Position numbers and translations under genes: made by a program. From an uncultured Erysipelotrichaceae bacterium (GTDB taxonomy: Bacteria; Bacillota_I; Bacilli_A; Erysipelotrichales; Coprobacillaceae), in contig UQVG01000077.1 of NCBI GenBank assembly GCA_900544435.1, positions 1-8,558 of the forward strand: a DNA stretch of 8,558 nucleotides, read 5' to 3'. Numbering within the stretch: the first letter of the stretch is position 1; every line of letters starts with the position of its first letter. The notes under the pieces are model-generated. The model did not search any database. It worked only from the letters and a program-made list of their open reading frames with translations, and was not told where the DNA came from. Shown here one piece after another: positions 1 through 6,298 of the stretch.

Positions 1-786
1 AATCATTCGATTCATTGTATATACAATGATAATACCTACAGGTATCATCACACATGATTTTAAAATTCTTACAAATTGTGATGCAAAGAATGGTATTCCA
101 TACATTATTTGTAACCAATATGGTGTTAAAAACATCGTTACTGTTAGTTCAATAGCAACAACTGATAGAATACTTAAATGAAATAAGCGTAAATCTTTTT
201 CTTTGAGTTTATTTTTATAATATCTTATAAAAATAAAAAGAATAATAAGCATTGCTGTAATAATCACAAAGATTGTAAATTTAATTGGTAATGTCACTTG
301 ATATGTAGATCCTGAAATATTAACTTCATTGATTTTAAAAACATAAAGACATCCTAGTAATGAAATAATGATCATTACTACTTTTACAATTCTTTCTAAT
401 AATCTTTCATTTTTTTCATTTAAATAAATCTTTAATAGACATGGTATTTCCGTTTGTAAAACCGCATTTAAAGTAAATCCTAAAAATGGGAAACCTCCAG
501 CATTTGCTAGAACAAGGCCTAGAAAATCTGTGGCAATAGAAACTATAAAACAATATCCTGGTTGTAATGTTAAACCAGCAACGATCAAAGGTAATACCTC
601 TAATGTAATTTTTAAACTTGGAAATCCAAGAAAAGGTACCATCACAGCTAACCTTTTTAAAATAATAGCTAGAATGACAAATAAAGCCCCCAATGTGATT
701 TGTCGCACATCGCTTTTCATTGGATATTTATAAAAAACAAATATCCCAATCGAAACAATAATAACCCCTAAAATAATTTGAATCAT
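1..786 (-). CDS. folT: Folate-family ECF transporter S component (partial, C-terminus beyond window)
   Basis: Membrane substrate-binding subunit of an energy-coupling-factor transporter, expected to capture folates and work with the shared EcfA/EcfA'/EcfT module. The frame stays open for 262 codons and runs off the left edge. The segment from residue 23, MKSDVRQITLGALFVILAII, looks like the usual N-terminus of this family. It is followed by the glycine- and proline-rich GGFPFLGFTLNAVL segment and a last helix with the conserved arginine in SQFVRILKSCVMIP. About six hydrophobic helices match the family, plus one extra N-terminal helix (residues 1-20, MIQIILGVIIVSIGIFVFYK). The start is uncertain. 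ATG at 786 has no good Shine-Dalgarno sequence, and neither has the internal ATG at 720, which would give the canonical N-terminus. The neighbour upstream is folC, which supports a folate substrate over riboflavin or another vitamin. It is longer than a typical FolT of about 180 residues. Family call is firm; substrate is inferred from resemblance and context. Confidence 0.8.
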   Translation of the reverse strand, partial: MIQIILGVIIVSIGIFVFYKYPMKSDVRQITLGALFVILAIILKRLAVMVPFLGFPSLKITLEVLPLIVAGLTLQPGYCFIVSIATDFLGLVLANAGGFPFLGFTLNAVLQTEIPCLLKIYLNEKNERLLERIVKVVMIIISLLGCLYVFKINEVNISGSTYQVTLPIKFTIFVIITAMLIILFIFIRYYKNKLKEKDLRLFHLSILSVVAIELTVTMFLTPYWLQIMYGIPFFASQFVRILKSCVMIPVGIIIVYTMNRMI

Positions 787-792
787 CGTTTG

Positions 793-801
793 ATTGCTAC
801 T
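793..801. repeat. Direct repeat flanking the array, left copy
   Basis: The 9-base word ATTGCTACT occurs here and again at 1002-1010, on either side of the three-unit array. The similarity extends into a following A-run with one base of indel (ATTGCTACTTAAAA against ATTGCTACTAAAA). This could be a target-site duplication left by insertion of the array, or a chance or duplication-derived repeat. Confidence 0.6.
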
Positions 802-809
802 TAAAAAAC

Positions 810-1005
810 CAATTGTTCCTGCTTCGTCCTCTTATAAGTCCACAGGCGTTAATTCCGGTAAGAAACCGTACATATGTTTTTCCCACTTCGTCCTCTTTCT
901 AGTCCATGGGCGTTAATTCCGATATAAAACCGTACATATGCTTTCCCGCTTCGTCCTCTTGCTAGTCCACGGGCGTTAATTCCGATATAAAACCGTACAC
1001 AATTG
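810..1005 (-). repeat. Tandem array of three 63-64 bp units between folC and folT
   Basis: Three near-identical cores of 59 bases lie at 818-876, 882-940 and 945-1005 (the last with two extra bases at its edge). The + strand word CTTCGTCCTC recurs at 822, 886 and 949, giving periods of 64 and 63. Units are joined by short linkers containing the palindrome CATATG. The outer edges instead carry the palindrome CAATTG (810-815 and 1000-1005). There are no unique spacers and no transposase. I do not recognise the unit as a known repeat family. Its presence in only this gap cannot be judged from the window. Confidence 0.95.
818..1000 (-). ncRNA. Candidate tandem structured RNA in the folC-folT mRNA
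   Basis: On the minus strand each unit can fold into two hairpins. Hairpin 1 is CGGU, 5-nt loop, AYCG (+ positions 856-868, 920-932, 983-995); it keeps pairing through a G-U/G-C exchange while its loop changes from UUUAU to UUCUU. Hairpin 2 has a basal stem CCUG/CAGG in unit 1, CCCA/UGGG in unit 2 and CCCG/CGGG in unit 3, which gives two separate compensatory changes. Inside it, an invariant purine-rich asymmetric internal loop (UGGA against AGGACGAAG) leads to CU-AG closing a variable tetraloop (UAUA, AGAA, AGCA). The linker between hairpins, GAAUUAACG, is invariant. The G-U wobble in two copies favours the minus strand as the RNA. A run of six U (803-808) follows the last unit, but I see no strong stem directly before it. 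Ligand or partner unknown. It could also be a structured mobile repeat. Confidence 0.55.
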
Positions 1006-1010
1006 CTACT
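1002..1010. repeat. Direct repeat flanking the array, right copy
   Basis: Second copy of ATTGCTACT, on the folC side of the array. On the minus strand it is also part of a small perfect hairpin, CTACT-TTT-AGTAG (1006-1018), lying between the Shine-Dalgarno-like sequence at 1021-1028 and the first unit. Confidence 0.6.
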
Positions 1011-1020
1011 AAAAGTAGAC

Positions 1021-1028
1021 TCCTCCTT
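1021..1028 (-). promoter_or_regulatory. Strong ribosome binding site stranded downstream of folC
   Basis: Immediately after the folC stop (TAA TAA) the minus strand reads AAGGAGGA, a near-perfect Shine-Dalgarno sequence. No start codon lies at normal spacing. The nearest candidate is GTG about 20 bases on, opening a 12-codon frame in unit 3. Joining the flanking direct repeats and removing the array would leave about 26 bases to the folT ATG at 786, of which 13 can fold into the CTACT/AGTAG hairpin. It is therefore plausibly the original folT ribosome binding site, separated from its gene by the array; this is inference. Confidence 0.5.
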
Positions 1029-1033
1029 CTTTA

Positions 1034-2545
1034 TTATTTGCTATGAATCTTTTGTAATAAGTATTTCCTTACTTCAGAAATAAAATACAATGATCCCGTA
1101 ATCAAAAATGTTCCTTCTTGTAAATAAATATCGTCTAAAGCTTTTCTAAAATCCGGTTCAATTTTTACCGGATAATCCCCTGCTAATAATTTTGCACTTT
1201 GACTACGTGGATGTTTAAATTCACAGACGGTTATATCATACGTCAAATCTAATAATCTTTCAATCATATAGTCCGTATCTTTATCTCTTAATGCTGAAAA
1301 GATGATTTTTAAGTTATGTAATTTACGTGCAGAACGATAGAGTTCATCAACACCTTCTCGATTATGAGCCCCATCTAAAATAATCAGTGGCTTTTCACTT
1401 ATGATTTCAAAACGTCCTGCCCACTTAGCTTCAAATAAACCTTCAACAATTGAAGATTCATTTAATTCAATAAATTGATGTTCCTTTAAATATAATAAAG
1501 TTTCTAGTGCTAAAGCACTATTTTCAATTTGATAAAGAGCAGGTGTATTTAAAACAATATTATAATCCTTATATGTATATTTAACATTTTCACCATCTTG
1601 TAAATCATGAATACGATCTAAACGAATCAAATGACTATGATGCTTTTCACAAGTATCTCTAAAAATATCAACACATTCTTGTTTATGTTCTCCTGTAATA
1701 AAATCAACATGATCTTTAATAATTCCTGCTTTCGCTCTAGCAATATTTTCATAGCTATCACCTAAATAATCCATATGATCTAAACCAATATTGGTATTGA
1801 CACAAATCATTGGTAAAACAATATTTGTCGCATCTAACTCTCCACCTAAACCAACTTCATAAATGGCATAGTCAACACCTTGATAAATAAAGTAAAGAAT
1901 TGAAATAAAGACTTCTATTTCAAATAAAGAAATCTCATACTTTAACCAATCATCCACATATCTATTAGCGACATCAACAATAAACTGTTCCTTGATCCAT
2001 TCATCATTGATACGCACGACATCCAATCTAGAAATAAGCGCTGGAGAAGTAAATGTTCCTACAACATAACCTTGTTTTTTTAAAACTTCTTTCATGTAAT
2101 TAACAGTAGAACCTTTCCCGTTAGTTCCACAAACATGGATACATTTTAAAGCGTGTTGGATATTATAAAATTCTTGCATATATTTTTTAAAGTTATCTAA
2201 ACTATAGACACGATCTTTTTGTTGATGAATAAAGTCATAGACTTCTTCATAGTGTTTAAATTGTTTTTTTGTTTTTATTTGTATGATTTTATTTTGATAA
2301 ATGATATCTTTTAGAGCTATTTTTTTAATGACTGCTATTAATTGTTGTTTAATTTCATCAGTTCCTAAACAAAGTTCTATTTCATTTTTGATAACATCAA
2401 AAATAATAACCCCATTGATATTTTGATTTTCATTGATATAAATAATTTTTTGATTTTGTTTTAAATATTCTTTTGTTATTTCTTCTTGATGGATGAATTG
2501 TATTAATTCATCCATTCTTTTTTCATTTAATAATTTGATAGACAT
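1034..2545 (-). CDS. folC: Bifunctional folylpolyglutamate/dihydrofolate synthase with N-terminal extension
   Basis: Cytoplasmic Mur-ligase-family enzyme that adds L-glutamate to dihydropteroate and/or tetrahydrofolates using ATP, which retains folates in the cell. Visible motifs are the P-loop GTNGKGS (residues 140-146), TSPALISRLDVVRIN, EVGLGGELDATN, the NIGLDHMDYLG segment and DGAHNREG in the C-terminal domain. A usual FolC has its P-loop near residue 45-50. Here the recognisable enzyme starts only around residue 98 (HYEEVYDFI), so about 97 residues are added in front. That extension has an alternating strand/helix look (LLNEKRMDELIQFI, NINGVIIFDV, IELCLG) loosely like half a GNAT fold, without a convincing acetyl-CoA motif. 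I chose ATG at 2545 (503 aa): GGTGA sits just before it. A GTG at 2557 in the same frame would place that binding site inside the gene and would lie close to or upstream of the likely transcript start. folT follows after the repeat array. Confidence 0.93.
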   Translation of the reverse strand: MSIKLLNEKRMDELIQFIHQEEITKEYLKQNQKIIYINENQNINGVIIFDVIKNEIELCLGTDEIKQQLIAVIKKIALKDIIYQNKIIQIKTKKQFKHYEEVYDFIHQQKDRVYSLDNFKKYMQEFYNIQHALKCIHVCGTNGKGSTVNYMKEVLKKQGYVVGTFTSPALISRLDVVRINDEWIKEQFIVDVANRYVDDWLKYEISLFEIEVFISILYFIYQGVDYAIYEVGLGGELDATNIVLPMICVNTNIGLDHMDYLGDSYENIARAKAGIIKDHVDFITGEHKQECVDIFRDTCEKHHSHLIRLDRIHDLQDGENVKYTYKDYNIVLNTPALYQIENSALALETLLYLKEHQFIELNESSIVEGLFEAKWAGRFEIISEKPLIILDGAHNREGVDELYRSARKLHNLKIIFSALRDKDTDYMIERLLDLTYDITVCEFKHPRSQSAKLLAGDYPVKIEPDFRKALDDIYLQEGTFLITGSLYFISEVRKYLLQKIHSK

Positions 2546-2561
2546 AATTTCACCCACAAAT

Positions 2562-2589
2562 ATTATAAAGGATTAAAAAAAAAGGACAA
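2562..2589 (-). promoter_or_regulatory. Putative folC promoter overlapping the pstA terminator
   Basis: On the minus strand a perfect -10 box TATAAT (2562-2567) is preceded at 16 bases by TTGTCC (2584-2589), a 4/6 match to TTGACA. The -35 lies in the descending arm of the terminator hairpin. Transcription would begin near 2555, leaving a leader of only about 10 bases before the folC ATG at 2545, just enough to include GGTGA. Confidence 0.55.
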
Positions 2590-2599
2590 TGTCCTTTTT
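2575..2599 (-). terminator. Intrinsic terminator after pstA
   Basis: Directly after the TAG stop at 2600-2602, the minus strand reads A5-GGAC-ATT-GTCC followed by nine T. The GGAC/GTCC stem is extended by A-T pairs into the U-tract. It ends the upstream five-gene run; the same bases carry the -35 of the next promoter. Confidence 0.88.
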
Positions 2600-2926
2600 C
2601 TAAAATTTTTCAAATTGTTCAATATCTAATACAAAAACTGTTGCTCCACCAACAAGTACATCTACCATGATCGGAGTAAAGAATTCTCCCATTTCAGTAG
2701 GTGGAACAGTAGGTTCTTTTTCTACACGTTTTTTAGAATTTTCTTTAATAATACCTACAGCATGTTCAACTTTATCATCATTTGTTCCAATAAAGAATGT
2801 TGTGTTTCCTTTCTTTAAGAATCCACCTGTTGTTGATAATTTTGTAACGAAGTATCCTTCTTCTGTAAGTGCGGCTTGTACTGATGAACTATCATCAGAA
2901 TTTACGATAGCAATTATTAATTTCAT
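2600..2926 (-). CDS. pstA: Cyclic-di-AMP receptor, PII-like (PstA/DarA)
   Basis: Small cytoplasmic PII-like protein of the DUF970 family (B. subtilis DarA/YaaQ, S. aureus PstA), which forms trimers that bind c-di-AMP at subunit interfaces. At 108 aa it has the family's usual length. Seen in sequence: MKLIIAIV at the N-terminus, the signature TKLSTTGGFLKKGNTTFFIG (residues 28-47), the long variable loop around residues 66-85, and the C-terminal GGATVFVLDIEQFEKF. The start is well placed, with AGGAGG eight bases upstream (AGGAGGGATGGCTT-ATG). It follows the dNTPase gene after 48 bases and is followed immediately by a terminator, so it is probably the last gene of the transcript. A weak internal promoter (TAAAAT at 2951-2956) is possible. 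In many Firmicutes this gene sits between tmk and holB; here it does not. Downstream target of this receptor is generally unresolved. Confidence 0.93.
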   Translation of the reverse strand: MKLIIAIVNSDDSSSVQAALTEEGYFVTKLSTTGGFLKKGNTTFFIGTNDDKVEHAVGIIKENSKKRVEKEPTVPPTEMGEFFTPIMVDVLVGGATVFVLDIEQFEKF

Positions 2927-2974
2927 AAGCCATCCCTCCTGTATATCTATATTTTACACCAAATAAAATAATTA

Positions 2975-4150
2975 TTAAAGTTTTTCGCCATGAAGAATTG
3001 GTAAAAATTTTCTTTCATAATCATTTAAAACATAAGTATCTGTCATCATTGATAAATAATCAGAAACAATCAATGGATTTGGTGTCTTTTGATAATTTTC
3101 TACCATCTTATTTTTAAACTTAACAATATTAGAATCTTGATCATTATTTTCTAATTCCTCTAAATAAACATCAAAAAGTTCTTTGACCATTCTTGAAAGT
3201 TTAGCATTTTCTTTTTCAAGAACAGGATGATGATGGACTTTTTCTCCTAAAAAGGAAAGTAGAGATGATAATGCTTCGAAGACCTCATGAGAAAAACGTA
3301 AATATGGTTTTTGATAACTATGGATCATCAAGTCACCAATCAATTTATTCATAATTGATTTATTATTATCTCCTAATACTTTTACTACATTTTCAGGAAG
3401 ATCTTTCTTTTGTAAAATACCTACACTCATAGCATCTTCAATATCTTTTCCAATATAAGAAATTACATCTGAAATACGAACCACACATCCTTCTAAAGTC
3501 ATTGGTTTTAACTCAAGACTGGCATTTTCTTTATGCCAACAGTCATGATACTCTTGTAAGAATTGTTCTTTTGTTTTTTTACGATCTGGTTCATATTTTT
3601 TAGAAAGCATTTCACCATTATGACACAAAATAGCATCTAAGACTTGTAAAGAAACATTATAGCCTTTCCCATTTCTTTCTAAATAAAGAATATTTCTTAC
3701 ACTATTAGCATTATGACAAAAATATCCAAAACCTTTTTCTTGGAGTTTTTCATTCAATGCTCTTTCTCCTACATGACCATAAGGAGCATGTCCTAAATCA
3801 TGTCCTAAAGCAGCCGCTTCAATTAAATCTAAATTTAAATTCAAACCTTTTCCTATTTGTCTAGCAATACGTGAAACCCATTGAACATGGATTGAACGTT
3901 TAGAAATATGTGCACTTTGAAAAAATGAAAGAGCCTGTGTTTTATCGGTGTAACGTTGATAAGATTTACAATATAAAATACGATCAATATCTTCTTCAAA
4001 AGGCCAGCGAATATCAAACTCTTCATGTTCACTTTCTTCTTTTCTTAATTTTTGACATTCACTTGTTTTACAAGCATAAGGAGAAAGTGTACGATCATAT
4101 TCTTTTGTTCTTTTAATTGTATTTTTAATAATTTTTTCTTCTTCTTTCAT
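2975..4150 (-). CDS. dgt: dGTPase-like HD-domain dNTP triphosphohydrolase
   Basis: Predicted to hydrolyse deoxynucleoside triphosphates to the nucleoside and tripolyphosphate, and so influence dNTP pools. The metal-binding HD set is visible: H88 in KRSIHVQWVSRIAR, H117-D118 in GHDLGHAPYGH, and D228 in VVRISDVISYIGKDIEDA. The N-terminal DIDRILYCKSYQRYTDKTQ matches the family's DRDRI..S.A.RRL..KTQ segment. Length is 391 aa, normal for the short bacterial dGTPase-like branch without the long E. coli insert; true nucleotide preference cannot be read. I chose ATG at 4150 because GGTGAT lies four bases upstream. An in-frame ATG at 4168 adds six residues, has no binding site and falls within a TATAAT-like word (4167-4172). 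It starts 30 bases after mntP and precedes pstA, in the same orientation, probably the same transcript. Confidence 0.9.
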   Translation of the reverse strand: MKEEEKIIKNTIKRTKEYDRTLSPYACKTSECQKLRKEESEHEEFDIRWPFEEDIDRILYCKSYQRYTDKTQALSFFQSAHISKRSIHVQWVSRIARQIGKGLNLNLDLIEAAALGHDLGHAPYGHVGERALNEKLQEKGFGYFCHNANSVRNILYLERNGKGYNVSLQVLDAILCHNGEMLSKKYEPDRKKTKEQFLQEYHDCWHKENASLELKPMTLEGCVVRISDVISYIGKDIEDAMSVGILQKKDLPENVVKVLGDNNKSIMNKLIGDLMIHSYQKPYLRFSHEVFEALSSLLSFLGEKVHHHPVLEKENAKLSRMVKELFDVYLEELENNDQDSNIVKFKNKMVENYQKTPNPLIVSDYLSMMTDTYVLNDYERKFLPILHGEKL

Positions 4151-4180
4151 ACTTATCACCTTTACCATTATATACTTTTT

Positions 4181-4729
4181 TCAAAAGAGATGCTCCAACA
4201 ATGTTTTAAAAGCAATTAAAATCAAAACAATTCCCCCAAAAATAAGAGCCTTATTTTGAAACTTATTGTTTAAATAACGTCCAATTTGTAAAGCAAGCAA
4301 ACATAATAGAAAAGTAATAATTCCTATAATCAATAAAGCTTGATAAATAGATACTTCTAAAAAAGCAAAAGTCATACCAATAGCAAAAGCATCAATACTT
4401 GTTGCAAAAGCAAGAATTGTTAAATCTAATAATTGAAAATTATATTGACTTTCTTCTTCATTAAATGCATCTTTTAACATGTTGATTCCAACAATCATTA
4501 AAAAGATAAAAGCAATATAATGATCATAAGCTTGTATCTTTTTTGAAAAAACACATCCTAGATGATACCCTAAAAAAGGCATCAATGCTTGAAAAAAGCC
4601 AAAATAAAAAGCAATGAAGCTTTGTTTCTTGATGTTTCCCTTTGGCATAGAAATACCATACATCATCGAAACAGTAAAAGCATCCATCGCTAATGAAATT
4701 GAAATAACAACAAGTTCAAATAATGACAC
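4181..4729 (-). CDS. mntP: MntP-type manganese efflux pump
   Basis: Inner-membrane exporter that protects against excess Mn2+. About six transmembrane helices arranged as two homologous halves, each with the family's acidic motif: ISLAMDAFTVSM (D16) and FATSIDAFAIGM (D113). At 182 aa it matches the normal family size (about 185-190). Start chosen as GTG at 4729, one base after the stop of the oxidoreductase gene. AAAGGAGAG, inside the last codons of that gene, sits at good spacing. An in-frame ATG at 4759 would add ten polar residues (MRYYSKERDN) and overlap the upstream gene. An ATG overlaps the GTG by one base (A-ATG-TG) but is out of frame. Tight spacing implies translational coupling to the oxidoreductase. 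No manganese (yybP-ykoY-like) riboswitch is visible directly upstream, so control must come from elsewhere or from the operon promoter. Confidence 0.92.
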   Translation of the reverse strand: MSLFELVVISISLAMDAFTVSMMYGISMPKGNIKKQSFIAFYFGFFQALMPFLGYHLGCVFSKKIQAYDHYIAFIFLMIVGINMLKDAFNEEESQYNFQLLDLTILAFATSIDAFAIGMTFAFLEVSIYQALLIIGIITFLLCLLALQIGRYLNNKFQNKALIFGGIVLILIAFKTLLEHLF

Positions 4730-4730
4730 A

Positions 4731-6290
4731 TTATCTCTCTCCTTTGAGTAATACCTCACTACATTTCAAACCATCAATTGCACTTGACATAATACCTCCA
4801 GCATATCCAGCACCTTCGCCAATTGGATAAATACCTTTAATATTACTTTCCATATTTTCATCTCGATAAAAACGGATTGGTGCAGAACTTCTTGATTCAA
4901 CACCAAGTAATGTGGCATTACTTGTAAATCCATTAATCTTATTATTCATTAAAAGAAGTCCTTCTTTTAAATTTATATTCAATGTTTCAGGAAGTAATGC
5001 ATTGAGATTAGCATTTTTAACTCTTTTTAAACTTGTTTCAATATTTCCATAACTTTCTTTATTTTCTAAATAATCTTCTACTTTTTGAACAGGAACAGAA
5101 TAATCACTTCCTCCAAGTTCAAAAGCTTTTTCTTCTAATTTTCTTTGGAAATACATACCTGCAAGAGGATGTGAACTACCAAAATCATCAGGAGTCACAT
5201 TGACTAAAATAGCACTATTGGCGTATTTATTATCACGTTTATAATTAGACATACCATTAACAACCAGTCTCTTTTCTTCACTGGCTGCATTCATGACATA
5301 ACCACCAGGACACATACAGAAAGTATAAACTCCTCTTTTTTGACTCGTATGCACAGCTAATTTATAATCAGCTGCTTTTAATGCAGGATGATCATAGAAT
5401 TTTCCATATTGGCTTTTATTAATAAATTCTTGACTATGTTCAATACGCATTCCCACTGCAAAAGCTTTTTGAGAGATTTCTAATTGTTTTTGATAAAGCA
5501 TTTCATATGTCTTTCTAGCACTATGACCAATAGCCAATACCAGTTGATCTACTTTTTCCTTATATGTTCCTTCATTATTTTCTAAAACAACTTCTTTTAA
5601 TTGATTATCTTCAATAATAATATCTACCAATTTTGTTTCAAAACGAACATCTCCACATTTTTCAATATCTTTTCTGATATTTTTAACTACATCAATTAAA
5701 ACATCTGTTCCTAAATGTGGTTTATTTAAGTAAAGAATATCTTCACTTGCACCATGTTCATAAAAAGTATTCAATACAAATTGTTTACGATAATCCTTAA
5801 TACCTGTCGTCAACTTTCCATCAGAGAACGTTCCTGCGCCTCCTTCTCCAAATTGAACATTACTTTGAGTATTTAACTTACCTGTTTCTAAATAAGTATC
5901 GATATCTTTTTTTCTTTCATCAACACATTTACCTTGTTCAATCAAGATTACCTTTTGCCCACTACGTGCTAAATTATACGCACAGAATAATCCTGCTGGT
6001 CCACTTCCAACAACCATGATTGTTTGATTATTTGGTGTTAACCTATCATAATGATATTCTTTAACTTTACTTACTTGTTTACTATGTGTTTTTAATAATT
6101 GATCTTCATTTGCATATTCAAAAGTAAAGCCCATATTAAAATGTACTTTATTCTTTCTTCTTGCATCCACTGCCTTTTTAGCAATCTTTACATTCTTTAC
6201 TTGTGATTTTCTTATATTTAATGTATTCGCAATAACTTTAGCATAATCATTTTCATCTAAAGAAACTGCAATATTACTTACTTTTAACAT
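4731..6290 (-). CDS. COG2509-type FAD-dependent oxidoreductase
   Basis: Predicted cytoplasmic flavoprotein of the uncharacterised COG2509 family (NAD(P)/FAD-dependent dehydrogenase); substrate unknown. It begins with an approximately 85-residue domain typical of the family (MLKVSNIAVSLDENDYAKVI). The FAD dinucleotide motif GSGPAGLFCAYNLA follows at residues 95-108, then QFGEGGAGTFSDGKLTT (146-162), the CMCPGGYVMNA segment and the C-terminal FAD contact IYPIGEGAGYAGGIMSSAIDG. Length is 519 aa, normal for the family. Start is ATG at 6290, with AGGAG five bases upstream; that binding site overlaps the TAG stop of the preceding gene. The longer in-frame ATG at 6317 would overlap the preceding gene by 19 bases and lacks a binding site. 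Gaps of eight bases upstream and one base downstream place it in a tight operon with the ATP-binding protein and mntP. Confidence 0.9.
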   Translation of the reverse strand: MLKVSNIAVSLDENDYAKVIANTLNIRKSQVKNVKIAKKAVDARRKNKVHFNMGFTFEYANEDQLLKTHSKQVSKVKEYHYDRLTPNNQTIMVVGSGPAGLFCAYNLARSGQKVILIEQGKCVDERKKDIDTYLETGKLNTQSNVQFGEGGAGTFSDGKLTTGIKDYRKQFVLNTFYEHGASEDILYLNKPHLGTDVLIDVVKNIRKDIEKCGDVRFETKLVDIIIEDNQLKEVVLENNEGTYKEKVDQLVLAIGHSARKTYEMLYQKQLEISQKAFAVGMRIEHSQEFINKSQYGKFYDHPALKAADYKLAVHTSQKRGVYTFCMCPGGYVMNAASEEKRLVVNGMSNYKRDNKYANSAILVNVTPDDFGSSHPLAGMYFQRKLEEKAFELGGSDYSVPVQKVEDYLENKESYGNIETSLKRVKNANLNALLPETLNINLKEGLLLMNNKINGFTSNATLLGVESRSSAPIRFYRDENMESNIKGIYPIGEGAGYAGGIMSSAIDGLKCSEVLLKGER

Positions 6291-6298
6291 ACCTTCTC

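Noticed and set aside
530..733. Plus-strand open frame of 67 codons
   Set aside because: Antisense to folT, no ribosome site or family resemblance; a shadow of the real gene.
803..821. Intrinsic terminator at the end of the array
   Set aside because: There is a six-U run on the minus strand, but the stem directly before it is only about four weak pairs.
810..1005. CRISPR array
   Set aside because: Repeats make up the whole 63-64 bp unit and there are no unique spacers of uniform length; no cas genes nearby.
787..1033. Known THF-I riboswitch ahead of folT
   Set aside because: The expected long P1 helix pairing the two ends and the three-way junction could not be found; each unit is only about 59 nt with two local hairpins.
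2546..2557. GTG start for folC
   Set aside because: It would put the GGTGA ribosome site inside the gene and lies near or before the predicted transcript start; ATG at 2545 fits better.
2667..2966. Plus-strand open frame of 99 codons
   Set aside because: Antisense to pstA, which is a clear conserved protein with its own ribosome site; nothing recognisable in the plus frame.
3910..4116. Plus-strand open frame of 68 codons
   Set aside because: Antisense to the HD-domain dNTPase; low complexity and no ribosome site.
4167..4172. TATAAT box as a separate promoter for the dNTPase gene
   Set aside because: No -35 at suitable spacing and no TG extension; the position between tightly spaced genes makes chance likely.
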